The position numbers and the translations under genes were made by a program. Source: Natronomonas salina (GTDB lineage Archaea > Halobacteriota > Halobacteria > Halobacteriales > Haloarculaceae). Taken from it: a DNA stretch of 64,000 bases. Location of the stretch: contig NZ_CP058335.1 in assembly GCF_013391105.1 (NCBI RefSeq), forward strand, positions 2,914,001-2,978,000. Reading direction: 5' to 3'. A model generated the notes under the pieces. It saw only the letters and a program-made list of their open reading frames with translations. It made no database searches and was not told where the DNA came from. This document shows positions 34,947-43,934 of the stretch, one piece after another (position 1 is the first letter of the stretch; every line of letters begins with the position of its first letter).

Positions 34947-35585
34947 TCACTCACCCGACGAATCACGATCGACGAACAGCCGAGCGAGGAGAGCCCCGAC
35001 GCCCCCGACGGCGCCCGCGAACAGCCCGAAGCCCGACCCGTCCTGGGCGGACAGCCCCGACCCGCCGCCGTCGCCGCCACCGGTCTCGGTCGTGCCGGGC
35101 CCCGACTCGAAGCCGGTGATGTTCCGGAGGTCGACCGGCGAGAGCTGGATCTCGACGTAATCGCCACTACAGGTGCTGGCTCGGCTGATAATGTACAGGG
35201 CGTCGTCCTGCTCCGGTCGCTGGTCCTCGTTGAGGAAGACCGGCAGCCGTACGGCGACAGGTTCCTCCGACCGCCGGTCGGTCAACTGGCCCGCCCGCTG
35301 GACCATGTTCTTTTCCGGCCACGGCAACTCGGTGCAGGCCTCCGTAACGGCCTGGTCTTCGCCCTCCGGTATCGTTTGGCTGCGTATCGTGAGGAACTGC
35401 CCGACGTAGTTGTTCTCGAACTCGTCGACGGCCGGGATGATCACCGTCGGCGTCACCTCCTCCTCCTCCTCGTCTGCCGCGCTCGCGCGTCCGACACCGC
35501 CGACGAGCACCGCGCTCCCCGCTCCGACGAGTAACTGTCGGCGGGTCCAGTACGCTCTGTCCGAAGTCGCTGGAGAAGATGTCAT
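34947..35585 (-). CDS. Tat-exported surface protein with C-terminal anchor
   Basis: A 212-residue exported protein. WTRRQLLVGAGSAVLVGG at the N-terminus is a twin-arginine signal with a cleavage-type ASA. The mature part has strands (VIIPAVDEFENNYVGQFLTIRS, YIISRASTCSGDYVEIQLSPVDL) but no enzyme motif. After a Gly-rich spacer it ends DGSGFGLFAGAVGGVGALLARL plus charges, resembling an archaeosortase tail with GSGF. Likely a cell-surface protein of unknown role. Monocistronic. Confidence 0.78.
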   Translation of the reverse strand: MTSSPATSDRAYWTRRQLLVGAGSAVLVGGVGRASAADEEEEEVTPTVIIPAVDEFENNYVGQFLTIRSQTIPEGEDQAVTEACTELPWPEKNMVQRAGQLTDRRSEEPVAVRLPVFLNEDQRPEQDDALYIISRASTCSGDYVEIQLSPVDLRNITGFESGPGTTETGGGDGGGSGLSAQDGSGFGLFAGAVGGVGALLARLFVDRDSSGE

Positions 35586-35840
35586 TCTACAACAATATGT
35601 TGTGGGTTGTCGTGGTTACGTCTTCTCATCAGTTACCTGCAATCCGTGATGGACCAGGACGGCTGGCCTGACCGTCCTGGAAGAGGCCGGGCTGGTTGTC
35701 GGTTGCTCGTAGAAATCCTGCACCCGACGGACGCTCTCTCGTCATTGCGTGGAATTTGGATATCGACCACTCGATTCCTCAAAAAACAGCTCGACGTGAA
35801 AATCTGCGGGAGTTATCCGGGCGATTCCCTGATATCCGGT

Positions 35841-36227
35841 ATGTCTCACAGGGATGGGGGGCTGTCCGTCGACGACCTGCTGGAGGCGGTGGGTCATCCG
35901 CAGCGTCGTGATCTACTGCTGGAGCTCCTCGAGCGGACGACACAGGACGGTCCCACGCCGACGATCGAGGTCTCGGCGCAGCACGCGCGCTCGGACGGTC
36001 GTCAGTCCACGGTGGACCGCGCTCAGCTCTCCAGACTCGAAGCGTGCGGCATCGTCGACTGGAACGAGACCAGCCACGAGGTGACTCCGGGGCCGAATTT
36101 CGGGCAGGCCGAGCCGCTCCTGCACCTCGCGAAGGACGACGTCATCGATTGGGACGACACGGGCGAGGAGGTGCGGAGGGGCTCCAACTTCGACGACCTC
36201 GAACCAGTCATCGACCTCGTGACGTAG
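35841..36227 (+). CDS. DUF7344-like winged-helix protein with duplicated wing
   Basis: A 128-residue regulator. The helix-turn-helix (VDDLLEAVGHPQRRDLLLELLERT) and the following recognition region (VDRAQLSRLEACGIVDWN) resemble the protein at 32795. The C-terminal strands are duplicated: GIVDWNETSHEVTPGPNFGQAEPLLHL is followed by DVIDWDDTGEEVRRGSNFDDLEPVIDL, about 55% identical. Extra strands beyond the usual wing may enlarge the DNA or ligand surface. Start chosen at 35841 (MSHRDGG). Confidence 0.8.
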   Translation: MSHRDGGLSVDDLLEAVGHPQRRDLLLELLERTTQDGPTPTIEVSAQHARSDGRQSTVDRAQLSRLEACGIVDWNETSHEVTPGPNFGQAEPLLHLAKDDVIDWDDTGEEVRRGSNFDDLEPVIDLVT

Positions 36228-36398
36228 AGGTAAGTTCGATGTCGTTCGGCGCCGGGAGTACGCACGGAGGGCCCTCGTTCCTGACCGCATCGTCACCCGC
36301 GTCTTCTAAATGAAGGTGACTGTCCTCGACGACCGCGTGGCGTACGTCGAGCACGGCGATACCTATCGGTTCGAAGTCACTGCGTCAGGAGCAGCCGG

Positions 36399-36721
36399 TC
36401 AGTGCCCCCCTGACGCGAAGTGGAGGCCGACGATCCCGACGACGATCACGCCGATGAACGTGATTCGGGCAGGGGTCGCAGGTTCGTCGAACAGGACCAT
36501 GCCGAGTGAGGCTGTTCCGACAGCCCCGATCCCGGTCCAGACGGCGTAGGCGGTGCCCACGGGGAGATCTTTGACGGCCTGTGCGAGCAGCACCATACTG
36601 ATGACGAGAGCGATAACATCCCGACCGTGGGCAGGGGCTTCGAGAGCCCGTCGGAGTACTGGAGGCCGAGAGCCCATCCGATCTCGAACACCCCGGCGAG
36701 GACGAGGATGTACCACGACAT
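36399..36721 (-). pseudogene. SMR (SugE/QacE) efflux gene broken by a one-base frameshift
   Basis: Two overlapping frames together make a small multidrug resistance protein. Frame one begins MSWYILVLAGVFEIGWALGLQ (the catalytic Glu is in FEIGWA); frame two continues VIALVISMVLLAQAVKDLPVGTAYAVWTGIGAVG to SGGH. Loss of one G in a G-run (CCC at 36620-36622 on the plus strand) would explain the switch; adding one G restores a full protein of about 107 residues with the four helices. It may be a sequencing error, a recent mutation, or programmed. Intact SMR pumps export cations such as quaternary ammonium or guanidinium. Confidence 0.82.
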
Positions 36722-37090
36722 TTCACTGGTTCGTTGCCCCGCAATCCGTCTATGCGTTCCGTTTTCACCACCCCTGATGGCGGACGCTCGAGTTGGCAGA
36801 CGGGCCCGAGGTTATCGACTGCTGGTCCGATCACTTCCTCTCGACGAAGCGGATTCCTGTGGTGGAGCCTCCGTCCCAGAGAGAGCCCCATTTGTCGGAC
36901 GTGGTCGGCCATCGGAACCAGGGTCCCGTGTTCGCCGAGCCCGATGGCTGTTGATCGTCCCCATCCCCTTCGATAGGCGCGCGGTGAACCTCCAGTTAGC
37001 GGCGCCGAAGCGATCCGGAGCGCGTGAGCCATCTCTCCCCCGAATCACGTGGTATGAAACCTTTTGTTCGAATGCTGGCAATTACCGCGC
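36722..37090. other. Non-coding gap
   Basis: This 369-bp gap shows no convincing frame. Its codon composition is mixed in all six frames and no hairpin stands out. It separates the SMR relic from the DUF4177 gene. Confidence 0.4.
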
Positions 37091-37279
37091 ATGCAGAAGT
37101 GGGAATACAAGACCCTCGACAACACGCAAGCAGAGGACCTCAGCGATATCGATCGGAATCCTATCGAGCAACTGAACGAACTCGGAGAAGAGGGTTGGGA
37201 GCTGACCGCGACGATCGAAGGTGGGCTCAAAGACGACGCAACCCCGACCACGACACTGATCCTCAAACGGCCGAAATGA
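37091..37279 (+). CDS. DUF4177-like small protein
   Basis: A 62-residue protein with MQKWEYKTLD at the start, LNELGEEGWELTATI in the middle and TLILKRPK at the end, the pattern of the DUF4177 family of unknown function. ATG 37091 follows CGCG and lies below a TATA-like TTACCGCG. Expected to be a cytosolic alpha/beta fold. Monocistronic. Confidence 0.8.
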   Translation: MQKWEYKTLDNTQAEDLSDIDRNPIEQLNELGEEGWELTATIEGGLKDDATPTTTLILKRPK

Positions 37280-37551
37280 GGACTCCTCGCTCCAGACGGA
37301 GCGTCGACGTTCGACCTCGCGTGAGCGAAGAATATCGAGGTGCGCTCGCAGGTCAGTTTGCTTCTCGATGTATCCCTCTGTTAGAGATGTGGACGATTCG
37401 AAACGCGAATTGAATATCTAACGATCTCGACCGCGGAAGTCGATTACGCTCATACCTCCTCTCAAATAGTCTTGTAACCTGCAGGGTGAATACCTAACCG
37501 TCTTCGGGCCTATCTTCAGACAATTCTCGGGACGCCCCGGGTGTTTGGCCT

Positions 37552-38355
37552 ATGCCACCGGATCAACCACGGGAGGAGGCGACCGAACTCCTCCAACAGC
37601 TCGGCTTGAAAGAGTACGAAGCCCGGTCCTTTGTCGGCCTCTCTCGGCTCGACGCGGGAACGGCGAAAGAACTCAGCGAGATTACCGAAGTTCCCCGGAC
37701 GCGAATCTACGACGCCGTCAAAGGGCTGGAGGAGCTGGGATTGATCGAAGTACACCATTCGAGTCCGAAACGTTTCCGTGCGGTCACGATCGACGAGGCC
37801 ACCGAGCTCCTCCGTGACACCTACGAGGGCCATATCTCGCGACTCCGAGACAACTTAGAGCGTGTCGACCGTGCCGAGGTGACCGAACAGACTCCCGTCC
37901 AGGAGGTCTGGTCGATGTCTGGCAAGCCCCGCATCGAAACCCGGACGAAAACCCTCATCAGTTCAGCCACCGACGAGATCGTCCTGGTGATCGGCGACGA
38001 GTCACTGCTGACCGAGGATCTCGTCACCACACTCAACGAGGTCGATGACGACGTCGATATCATCGTCGGTGCCCTGACCGAGTCAGCGCGAGACCAGATT
38101 CAGGGGGTGGTACCCGAAGCAACGACGTTCACCTCCGGACTGGAGTGGCTCCAAGGCCCCGGGCGATCCGAGCAGGACACGGAGATCGGACGCCTCCTGT
38201 TGACCGACCGCTCGGCCATCTTGGTCAGCACGCTCGTATTGGCGACGAACGCCGAGAAGGCGATCTTCGGCGAAGGATTCAGCAACGGTCTGATCGTCAT
38301 CGCCCGTCGTCTCATCTCGCAAGGCCTGCTTCTCAGACGTGACCCTGGAACCTGA
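37552..38355 (+). CDS. TrmB family transcriptional regulator, second copy
   Basis: A 267-residue TrmB-type regulator with the winged helix (LLQQLGLKEYEARSFVGLSRL, PRTRIYDAVKGLEELGLI) and a PLD-like C-domain (ELAT-poor; LLTEDLVTTLNEVDDDVDIIVGALT). It is about half identical to the protein at 19778-20632 in the DNA-binding half, so the two probably arose by duplication and may recognise related operators. A hairpin TCCTGC/GCAGGA followed by a T-run at 38421-38450 could be its terminator. Effector unknown. Confidence 0.88.
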   Translation: MPPDQPREEATELLQQLGLKEYEARSFVGLSRLDAGTAKELSEITEVPRTRIYDAVKGLEELGLIEVHHSSPKRFRAVTIDEATELLRDTYEGHISRLRDNLERVDRAEVTEQTPVQEVWSMSGKPRIETRTKTLISSATDEIVLVIGDESLLTEDLVTTLNEVDDDVDIIVGALTESARDQIQGVVPEATTFTSGLEWLQGPGRSEQDTEIGRLLLTDRSAILVSTLVLATNAEKAIFGEGFSNGLIVIARRLISQGLLLRRDPGT

Positions 38356-38745
38356 GGAGAATCGAGAGTATTCAGCGGTCTTCCCCGTCTTGTCGAACCA
38401 TTGGCTACATGTGTTATTTGTCCTGCAAGGAAATATGGCAGGACGCTTTTCTGGTCGTAAATGATTTGTCCTTTGATAGCATACACCATACTGGTGGCCA
38501 CGAGATGATGGTTGGGAACCCAGTAGCAGTACTGGGTCCACCCCCTACAATACTCAGCGATCCGCTGTGTAGCTCCCCTACATGGACCTATCGGGGGTGT
38601 CGTAGAACCCTGTTTCATTCACACTACATCCCCAGAACCAGCTACAAGGACTAGCCTGCGGATAAACAAGCTCGCACGGACTTAGATTTCAGGATTTTAC
38701 TCGCTTACCAAATGATTCATATCGTCGATACCGTATCATGGACTA
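38356..38745. other. AT-rich intergenic region with hairpins
   Basis: 390 bp without a supported frame. It includes an 8-bp hairpin ACCCAGTA-GCAG-TACTGGGT at 38518-38537, an inverted TCCTGC/GCAGGA pair at 38421-38443 followed by CGCTTTT, and a TATA-like ACCGTATC before the next gene. The first hairpin may be a terminator or a regulatory RNA. Confidence 0.5.
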
Positions 38746-38964
38746 ATGGCCCTCCACACTCAGCGGTCGATGGTTCGAATTCCGCTCTATGTGGTGACTC
38801 TCCTCGCATTGGCATTCGCATATTATCTTATTGACCGCATCTCGGTTTGGGTGGCACTGGTGGCAGTTGTCTGGGTAATTTCTCTTATCTGGCGTGGTGT
38901 CCATGCGTTAGAACGAATTGCAACAGCAATGGAACAACAAGGACCCTCCCAAAGAGAGGATTAA
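38746..38964 (+). CDS. Small two-helix membrane protein
   Basis: A 72-residue protein with two hydrophobic stretches (about residues 11-28 and 33-50) and a charged, acidic C-terminus. A later in-frame ATG (MVRIPLYV) could be the real start. No recognised family. Codon use is less GC-rich than in region 1, so recent acquisition is possible. Confidence 0.55.
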   Translation: MALHTQRSMVRIPLYVVTLLALAFAYYLIDRISVWVALVAVVWVISLIWRGVHALERIATAMEQQGPSQRED

Positions 38965-39065
38965 GCTGGCGAGCTTGGTATTATCATTCTGGGGGTCCGA
39001 GTCGTGTCTCTACTTAGGTACATTGAGAGGTCAGCTACCCCCAGTACCGAACAATCAATGGATTT

Positions 39066-39150
39066 CCTGTACCGACCAGATTGGGTAGGATGATTCCAGC
39101 ACTATGAGTCTGGATCAGCTGTGAGAACCAGCGTGCTTACCGACCGACCT
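39066..39150. repeat. Copy of the CTGTACCGACC dispersed repeat
   Basis: It begins CCTGTACCGACC, continues through TTCCAGC and CTGGATCAGCTGTGAGAACC, and ends near GCTTACCGACCGACC. The same word order recurs in several gaps from 39 to 61 kb, so it is a dispersed element. This copy sits between a small membrane gene and the beta-propeller gene. Confidence 0.6.
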
Positions 39151-39256
39151 GATTCCACCAGCGATTTAGTATGTCTCTGTAGACATGTAGTATAAAGAGG
39201 CTGTATACAGCGGGAGCGGATTTACTCACCGGCGAAGAAAACTTCCAGCTGCCGAG

Positions 39257-40855
39257 TCAGAGATCGCGGCTGTCTGAATCCTGCTCTTCGCCTCCCAGAC
39301 GACTGTGCAGCACATACCCGATTCCGCCGAGGCTGGTCACTGTGCTCACGATACCGAGACCCGGGCCGTCACCGTCCGTCTTCTCGGTCGAGGTGCTGTT
39401 TTCGACGGCCTGGTAGTTCTCGCCAGTCGAATTACTGGATTCACCGGTCACGGTATTCGGGTCGGTCGCGGTCGCCGTGTCCGAGGAGGGCTCATCTCCA
39501 CCGGACGACGAGTCTTTGTCGTTAGGACAGCCGCAACCCTCCGGTGTTTCGGGGTCCTCGGGCGACTCGGTATCTTTCGGTGTTTCGGTCTCCTCAGGCG
39601 TTTCGGTCTCCTCAGGCGTTTCGGTCTCCTCAGGCGTTTCGGTCTTCTCGCCAGAAGAACCGTCTCCCGCTGCTGTGTGGACGGCGTGAATTTCGTCATC
39701 ACCGAGGATGTAAATGGCATCGGCTGTCGCTACGACGCCACCACCGGTCGGCGTTTCACACTGCCATTTGATCGTGCCATCGGACTTCTCGAACGCGATT
39801 AGCGAATTCTCGTATTCCTCACCATCGCCACCTTCGGATGGGCCCACGTATGCGTACACCGTGTCGCCAGCGATTGTGGGAGGATGAACGCGAGGACCCC
39901 CAGTATAGAACTCCCAGCTCTCCCGGTCGTCGAAGAACATCGTCTCAAGGTAATAGTATTCGTAGCTATACGAGAGCACATCGTCATTGTGGGCAGGTGT
40001 CACCTCGGCTGTGGTGCCATAACTAGCGATGCCACCTGTTTCGGTGTCGTAGATATGCCGTTCCCCAAACCCAGCGGCTGCCGAAACCTTGCCGTCTGAA
40101 GCGACGATCTCTCCCCAGACGTTATACTGCGGCTCGGTTCGCCACCGCTCCTCACCCGTTGTGACGCCGAGTGCGACCATTACCTCGTCGTTTTGGCTGT
40201 TATCGTCCACGACGGTGGTGTACACCTGACCATTGCTTACTGCAGGCTTCCCGAGGAACGTCTCGTCTGTTCGCTCCCATATGATCGACCCGTCCGTCAC
40301 GTCCAGCGCGTAAAACGATCCCCCGGCGACTGCGAAGACCGTTTCGTAGCCAACGGCTGGCCGCTTCACTTCGCCATCGAGTGCTGTCTCCCAGTCGAGA
40401 CTTCCGTCCTCGATGGAGAGCGCCAGCATGGACCCGTCACCGGTAGTGATGATTCGGTTGTAGGCAGCCGACGGCGATGTGCCGGCACTGAGATCGTCGC
40501 TCGTCCACTGTTCTGAGCCGTCTTCTGCATCGAGCGCGACGATATGGCCGTTCCCGTCAGCAAGGTACATCGTTCCGTCAACGATCACCGGCTCCCCGGT
40601 GAACGCACTGTCGTAGAACAGCGCACACGACGGGTCATCTGACGCGAACGTTAGGCTTCCGTCGACGACTCCGGTGTGGCCAGGATCACTCCGGTAGCTC
40701 ACCCAGTCCTCGTCAGCATACGGCCCCCGTAGCGGCGGCAGTTCCGCCTGGGTCGTAGTCGCTGCCACCGAGCCACTAGATGACAGTACCGCGCCGAATC
40801 CGATAGCTCCACCCGTGAGTTTCACGACATCGCGGCGTGTCTGGCCCACCATCAT
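39257..40855 (-). CDS. PQQ-type beta-propeller surface protein
   Basis: A 532-residue exported protein. The N-terminus (MVGQTRRDVVKLTGGAIGFG) is a twin-arginine signal. The body contains PQQ-like propeller blades: repeats of GTMYLADGNGHIVALDAEDGSEQW and GGSFYALDVTDGSIIWERT. No quinoprotein catalytic residues are evident, so binding or display is more likely than dehydrogenase activity. A Glu/Thr/Pro repeat (ETPEET, from three perfect 18-bp DNA repeats) and a Ser-rich stretch follow, then a PGF-CTERM-like tail GDGPGLGIVSTVTSLGGIGYV plus charges. Start chosen at 40855; two ATGs are adjacent. Confidence 0.82.
   Translation of the reverse strand: MMVGQTRRDVVKLTGGAIGFGAVLSSSGSVAATTTQAELPPLRGPYADEDWVSYRSDPGHTGVVDGSLTFASDDPSCALFYDSAFTGEPVIVDGTMYLADGNGHIVALDAEDGSEQWTSDDLSAGTSPSAAYNRIITTGDGSMLALSIEDGSLDWETALDGEVKRPAVGYETVFAVAGGSFYALDVTDGSIIWERTDETFLGKPAVSNGQVYTTVVDDNSQNDEVMVALGVTTGEERWRTEPQYNVWGEIVASDGKVSAAAGFGERHIYDTETGGIASYGTTAEVTPAHNDDVLSYSYEYYYLETMFFDDRESWEFYTGGPRVHPPTIAGDTVYAYVGPSEGGDGEEYENSLIAFEKSDGTIKWQCETPTGGGVVATADAIYILGDDEIHAVHTAAGDGSSGEKTETPEETETPEETETPEETETPKDTESPEDPETPEGCGCPNDKDSSSGGDEPSSDTATATDPNTVTGESSNSTGENYQAVENSTSTEKTDGDGPGLGIVSTVTSLGGIGYVLHSRLGGEEQDSDSRDL
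39586..39639. repeat. Three perfect 18-bp tandem repeats in the surface-protein gene
   Basis: CGGTCTCCTCAGGCGTTT is repeated at 39586, 39604 and 39622; it encodes the ETPEET repeats of the linker. The copies are identical, pointing to recent expansion. Confidence 0.8.
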
Positions 40856-41219
40856 GGGGCATACCACTCTTCCGATAATCCTTAATTATGAATGATGTAA
40901 AACCGGGAGAGAATACTTAGACCCCCGATTCTTCACTCATGTGAGATGAGATACTCATTGGTCAGAATCGCACGACGGGAGACGATGAAACAGTCTTTTG
41001 GTGAGGCTAAGTGGTTGTTCAAGCGGAGAAATGACGACGGTGAGTGACTCGGAGAATGCGCCGAATACACGCGCCTACAGCATTCGGTCAACTTTCCCAG
41101 CTGCTGTCGGAAGCCAGCTCCAGCGTAAGTCCATTGAGACGTAGTATCCAGTGCCACTCCGTGGATCTCCCATACAGACCGTGGATGAGAGTTAGAGTTA
41201 GAGCGGTCGCCGGCAGGAA
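40856..41219. other. Intergenic region with a possible 33-codon ORF
   Basis: 364 bp between the propeller gene (divergent upstream end) and a winged-helix gene end. It contains a TATA-like AATACTTAG near 40912 and a frame ATG 40946-TGA 41047 (33 residues, basic). No other signal is seen. Confidence 0.4.
40946..41047 (+). CDS. Possible 33-residue basic micro-protein
   Basis: The frame opens MRYSLVRIARRETMKQSF and ends RRNDDGE. It has a TATA-like box about 30 bp upstream. It is too short to judge and no family is known to me. Confidence 0.28.
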   Translation: MRYSLVRIARRETMKQSFGEAKWLFKRRNDDGE

Positions 41220-41528
41220 TTACAGTAGCTGTTGTTCTTCGAGGTTATCCCACACGGCTTGACCGGTTTCGGTGAGTCCGTAGACGCGACCTTTCCGACG
41301 GTCCTCATCGACGAGGAGTTCGACGCAGTCTTTCTCTCCGAGTTCTGAGAGCGCATTGCTGATACTGGCGATGGAGGCGTCCGATCGCTCGGCTATCTGT
41401 GAAGGCGTCGACGGGCTCTCGTTCAATTCGCGGATAACGATCTTCCGGTATCGCGAGGAAATGATAAACCCGATATGATCCCATTCGTCTGTCATGCCGA
41501 TATACGTATTCTCCCGCAGATAGCTCAT
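41220..41528 (-). CDS. MarR/PadR-like winged-helix regulator
   Basis: A 102-residue protein with a winged-helix core: GFIISSRYRKIVIRELNESPSTPSQIAERSDASIASISNALSEL, then a basic wing VDEDRRKGRVYGLTETGQAVWD. A TATA-like TTATACATAGTAGG centred about 25 bp before ATG 41528 predicts a leaderless transcript, so I keep that start over ATG 41495. Target unknown. It lies between the surface protein gene and the zinc micro-protein. Confidence 0.82.
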   Translation of the reverse strand: MSYLRENTYIGMTDEWDHIGFIISSRYRKIVIRELNESPSTPSQIAERSDASIASISNALSELGEKDCVELLVDEDRRKGRVYGLTETGQAVWDNLEEQQLL

Positions 41529-41802
41529 AGTTTTACACCGCCTACTATGTATAATTCGACAACTCGCCTGGGTACGCCATTGTGTCAGACGGCTCCGCCG
41601 ACTCTTCCTTTTTTATCACCAAATACCGCCCTGAATCACATTTCACGCCTCACCGTATAGTGCCTACAATCCACGAATCCTCAGCCCACCTGTGTTTCGT
41701 CCTTAGCGATCAATCTCGTTTGTGCCTATCTGGGGTCTCTGTCCATTTGCTCAAAAAATCATAATAATCTTTGTTAACTAATACCAAGGGGCTGGTGGGA
41801 TA

Positions 41803-41973
41803 ATGGCTAAATTAGAGGGGGAACAAAGGTGTTTTGCGAAGTGCCGATCATGCGGTTCGATATTTTCCGCGGTAGTTCGATCAGATGGGACAATTAAGCC
41901 GATCAGCATTGCCCCTGACTGCACCTGTGGGGAGGCTGACTTCTGTCGGATGAACGGGGCGGGCAGCGACTAA
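41803..41973 (+). CDS. Small cysteine-rich protein (56 aa)
   Basis: A 56-residue frame with CFAKCRSCG near residues 10-18 and CTCGEADFC near 41-49, a likely zinc-binding pair of CxxC-type knuckles. It begins MAKLEGEQR and ends NGAGSD. It follows an AT-rich TATA-like TAACTAATACC and is short enough to escape gene finding. Function unknown. Confidence 0.65.
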   Translation: MAKLEGEQRCFAKCRSCGSIFSAVVRSDGTIKPISIAPDCTCGEADFCRMNGAGSD

Positions 41974-42252
41974 TTTCCTCCATCACCTCCAATTAATGAC
42001 GTTCCTCTAGGGACCCTCGATAACTCGAGAGAAATTCGCTCCACCAGGTGCCTCCAATGTCAGCGGTGCTCACATAGCGAGGACGACTGGTGACCCTCGA
42101 CTGGCCGTCGCGGGTGTCGCTGACAGCCGCCACTTGCTCACGGATTCCTGCGGTCGCCGTTCACATTGAAGCACCCCTGACGGTTGCGCTCCGCATCACT
42201 TGCGACCGACTATTCCGGTGTATGGGTCAGTATTGCATCGGGGAGATACCAC

Positions 42253-43497
42253 TCACAGCAGGAACTCGAATACCGGATACGAGGCGACGATCGCCAGCGT
42301 TGGCGTCAGCACCCACATAGTCACGATACGCTTGGCCGCTCTCGGATCGAAGAGACTCTGTTCGTCGAGATCCGCCGGCCCCTCCGCGCCAACGTCTGGT
42401 ATGTCTGGAATCTCCTCTGGTTTCTCTGCGGGTTCTTCGTGTCGAGCAATATCCCCAATGGTCGGGCCAGTAGGAGCGTCCTCGGCGCGTGAGGTGAGCA
42501 ATGCTCCTGTCGCGACTTCTAACTCCGGACGCCCAGGCGCTGGCGTCGCTAACTCTGCTAATGTCGCCGCCCGACTCGCCCGACCCCACCCCAGCCCAAT
42601 GATTGTAGACGTCGTACTTACCGCGAGACTTGCAGGGATCCCGAGGTAGGACAGTATCGTGATCACTGTGCCCCCGACCACGGAGACGATCAGCGACGCG
42701 AGAATTGGTAGCTCCGTAATATCGTCCCCGACCGTCTCCAGCGTCCGACGGGCGATAGTGAAACTGCCCAATCCGAAGGCCGCCACCGCGAGCAGAACGC
42801 CTTGATCGACGGTGAGTGAGCCACCTTGACCGACGAGCGGAGCCACGGCGTTTGCCGCGTTGGACGCCCCCGCCGAGAACGCCATATAGCAGGCGATGAT
42901 GACCACCGAGAGTGACCCGGCGATATCCTGTGGTGACGCGTTTACATTTACGTACGGACGTGGAATCGTCCCCGACCGATCGAGCTGGATGAAATGGAGA
43001 TCGAACTTCGTGAACGCCATGTACCGGTCGAGATACGGGTAGATATAGCGTCCGACCACGACCCCGATAAGAAAGCATACCAGTGGTGCGACAATCCACG
43101 CGGAGACGATAACGAACATCAGTGCCTGGTTGAGTGTGTCGGACGCCAACCCCAGGCCCACGATGGCACCAACAGCGGTCATCGAAGTCGAGGCTGGGAC
43201 GCCATAGAGGTTCGAGATAAACAACGAGGCGCCCGTGAAAAACAGTACGGCGACGCTTGCAGCGGGCGTGAACTGGGTCGCCGGCACGATACTGCTGCTC
43301 ATCGTCGCGATGACGTTCCGCCCGACGGTCCAGGCACCTAACAAAGCGAAGCCGACGAACAAAGCGCCCGCAGTCGTCTTCCGAACCAGTCGTGACCCGA
43401 CTGCCGGACCGAACGCGACGCCGGTCGATGATCCTCCGATGTTGAACCCCACGAATACAGCAACGGCAATACCAACGACGGTTAGCAGTGCTACCAT
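42253..43497 (-). CDS. pit: PiT-family inorganic phosphate transporter
   Basis: A 414-residue PiT/Pho-4 transporter with about 10 helices. Signature repeats are near the N-terminus (VGFNIGGSSTGVAFGPAVG) and in the second half (FSAGASNAANAVAPLVGQGG), where the family has GANDxANxxG. The first copy lacks the usual Asn-Asp of that motif. It should couple phosphate to a cation gradient (proton or sodium). A long soluble loop (about 310-380, Pro/Glu-rich) precedes the last helix. Start at ATG 43497. Confidence 0.9.
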   Translation of the reverse strand: MVALLTVVGIAVAVFVGFNIGGSSTGVAFGPAVGSRLVRKTTAGALFVGFALLGAWTVGRNVIATMSSSIVPATQFTPAASVAVLFFTGASLFISNLYGVPASTSMTAVGAIVGLGLASDTLNQALMFVIVSAWIVAPLVCFLIGVVVGRYIYPYLDRYMAFTKFDLHFIQLDRSGTIPRPYVNVNASPQDIAGSLSVVIIACYMAFSAGASNAANAVAPLVGQGGSLTVDQGVLLAVAAFGLGSFTIARRTLETVGDDITELPILASLIVSVVGGTVITILSYLGIPASLAVSTTSTIIGLGWGRASRAATLAELATPAPGRPELEVATGALLTSRAEDAPTGPTIGDIARHEEPAEKPEEIPDIPDVGAEGPADLDEQSLFDPRAAKRIVTMWVLTPTLAIVASYPVFEFLL

Positions 43498-43934
43498 CCT
43501 ATCGTACCTGGGTCAAGATTGCCTAGCCCCTAATTATATTCCCTGGTTAGATTCTGAGCTATCCTGCCTAGCGTCGAACGTGGCCGCATCGGGATTGTTC
43601 TTGGCGCTTACCCGGATGACGGTTCGACAGTATCGAACCCCTGTACCGGCCGAATTGGTCAGTGTTGGTTCAGTGCCACTCCACGAGAAATCCACGTGCA
43701 GGAAGCCACTCACGGGTAGTCCGAGTGGTCAAACGGGTCACTCCTTCGGTCTCGGCTCGTCGAAACCGAGTGAACGCATCCGCGTAGTCGATCGCCTCTA
43801 CAGGTGGATCCAGTGCTGCGGGCTCAGGGCGTTCTGACTAAATCGACACCCGGTGACGAGTGAGAATCTCCATATAACTCAGAGCAAATGCCACAAGGTG
43901 TGCCCAGGTCGGAGTGAGAAATCGCAGAGACGAC
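43498..43934. other. Non-coding gap with a repeat-like copy
   Basis: 437 bp with no convincing frame. At 43638-43670 it holds CCCTGTACCGGCCGAATTGG, one degenerate copy of the dispersed repeat. Otherwise nothing recognisable. Confidence 0.4.

Noticed and set aside
36310-36402. Start of a protein-like frame (MKVTVLDDRVAYVEHGDTYRF) that runs into the SMR relic
   Set aside because: The plausible part is only about 30 codons and the rest is antisense to the SMR sequence. It may be a relic but cannot be named.
38539-38551. Word CACCCCCTACAAT also present inverted at 56466-56478
   Set aside because: A 13-base match is expected by chance many times in 64 kb, and the similarity does not extend far on either side.
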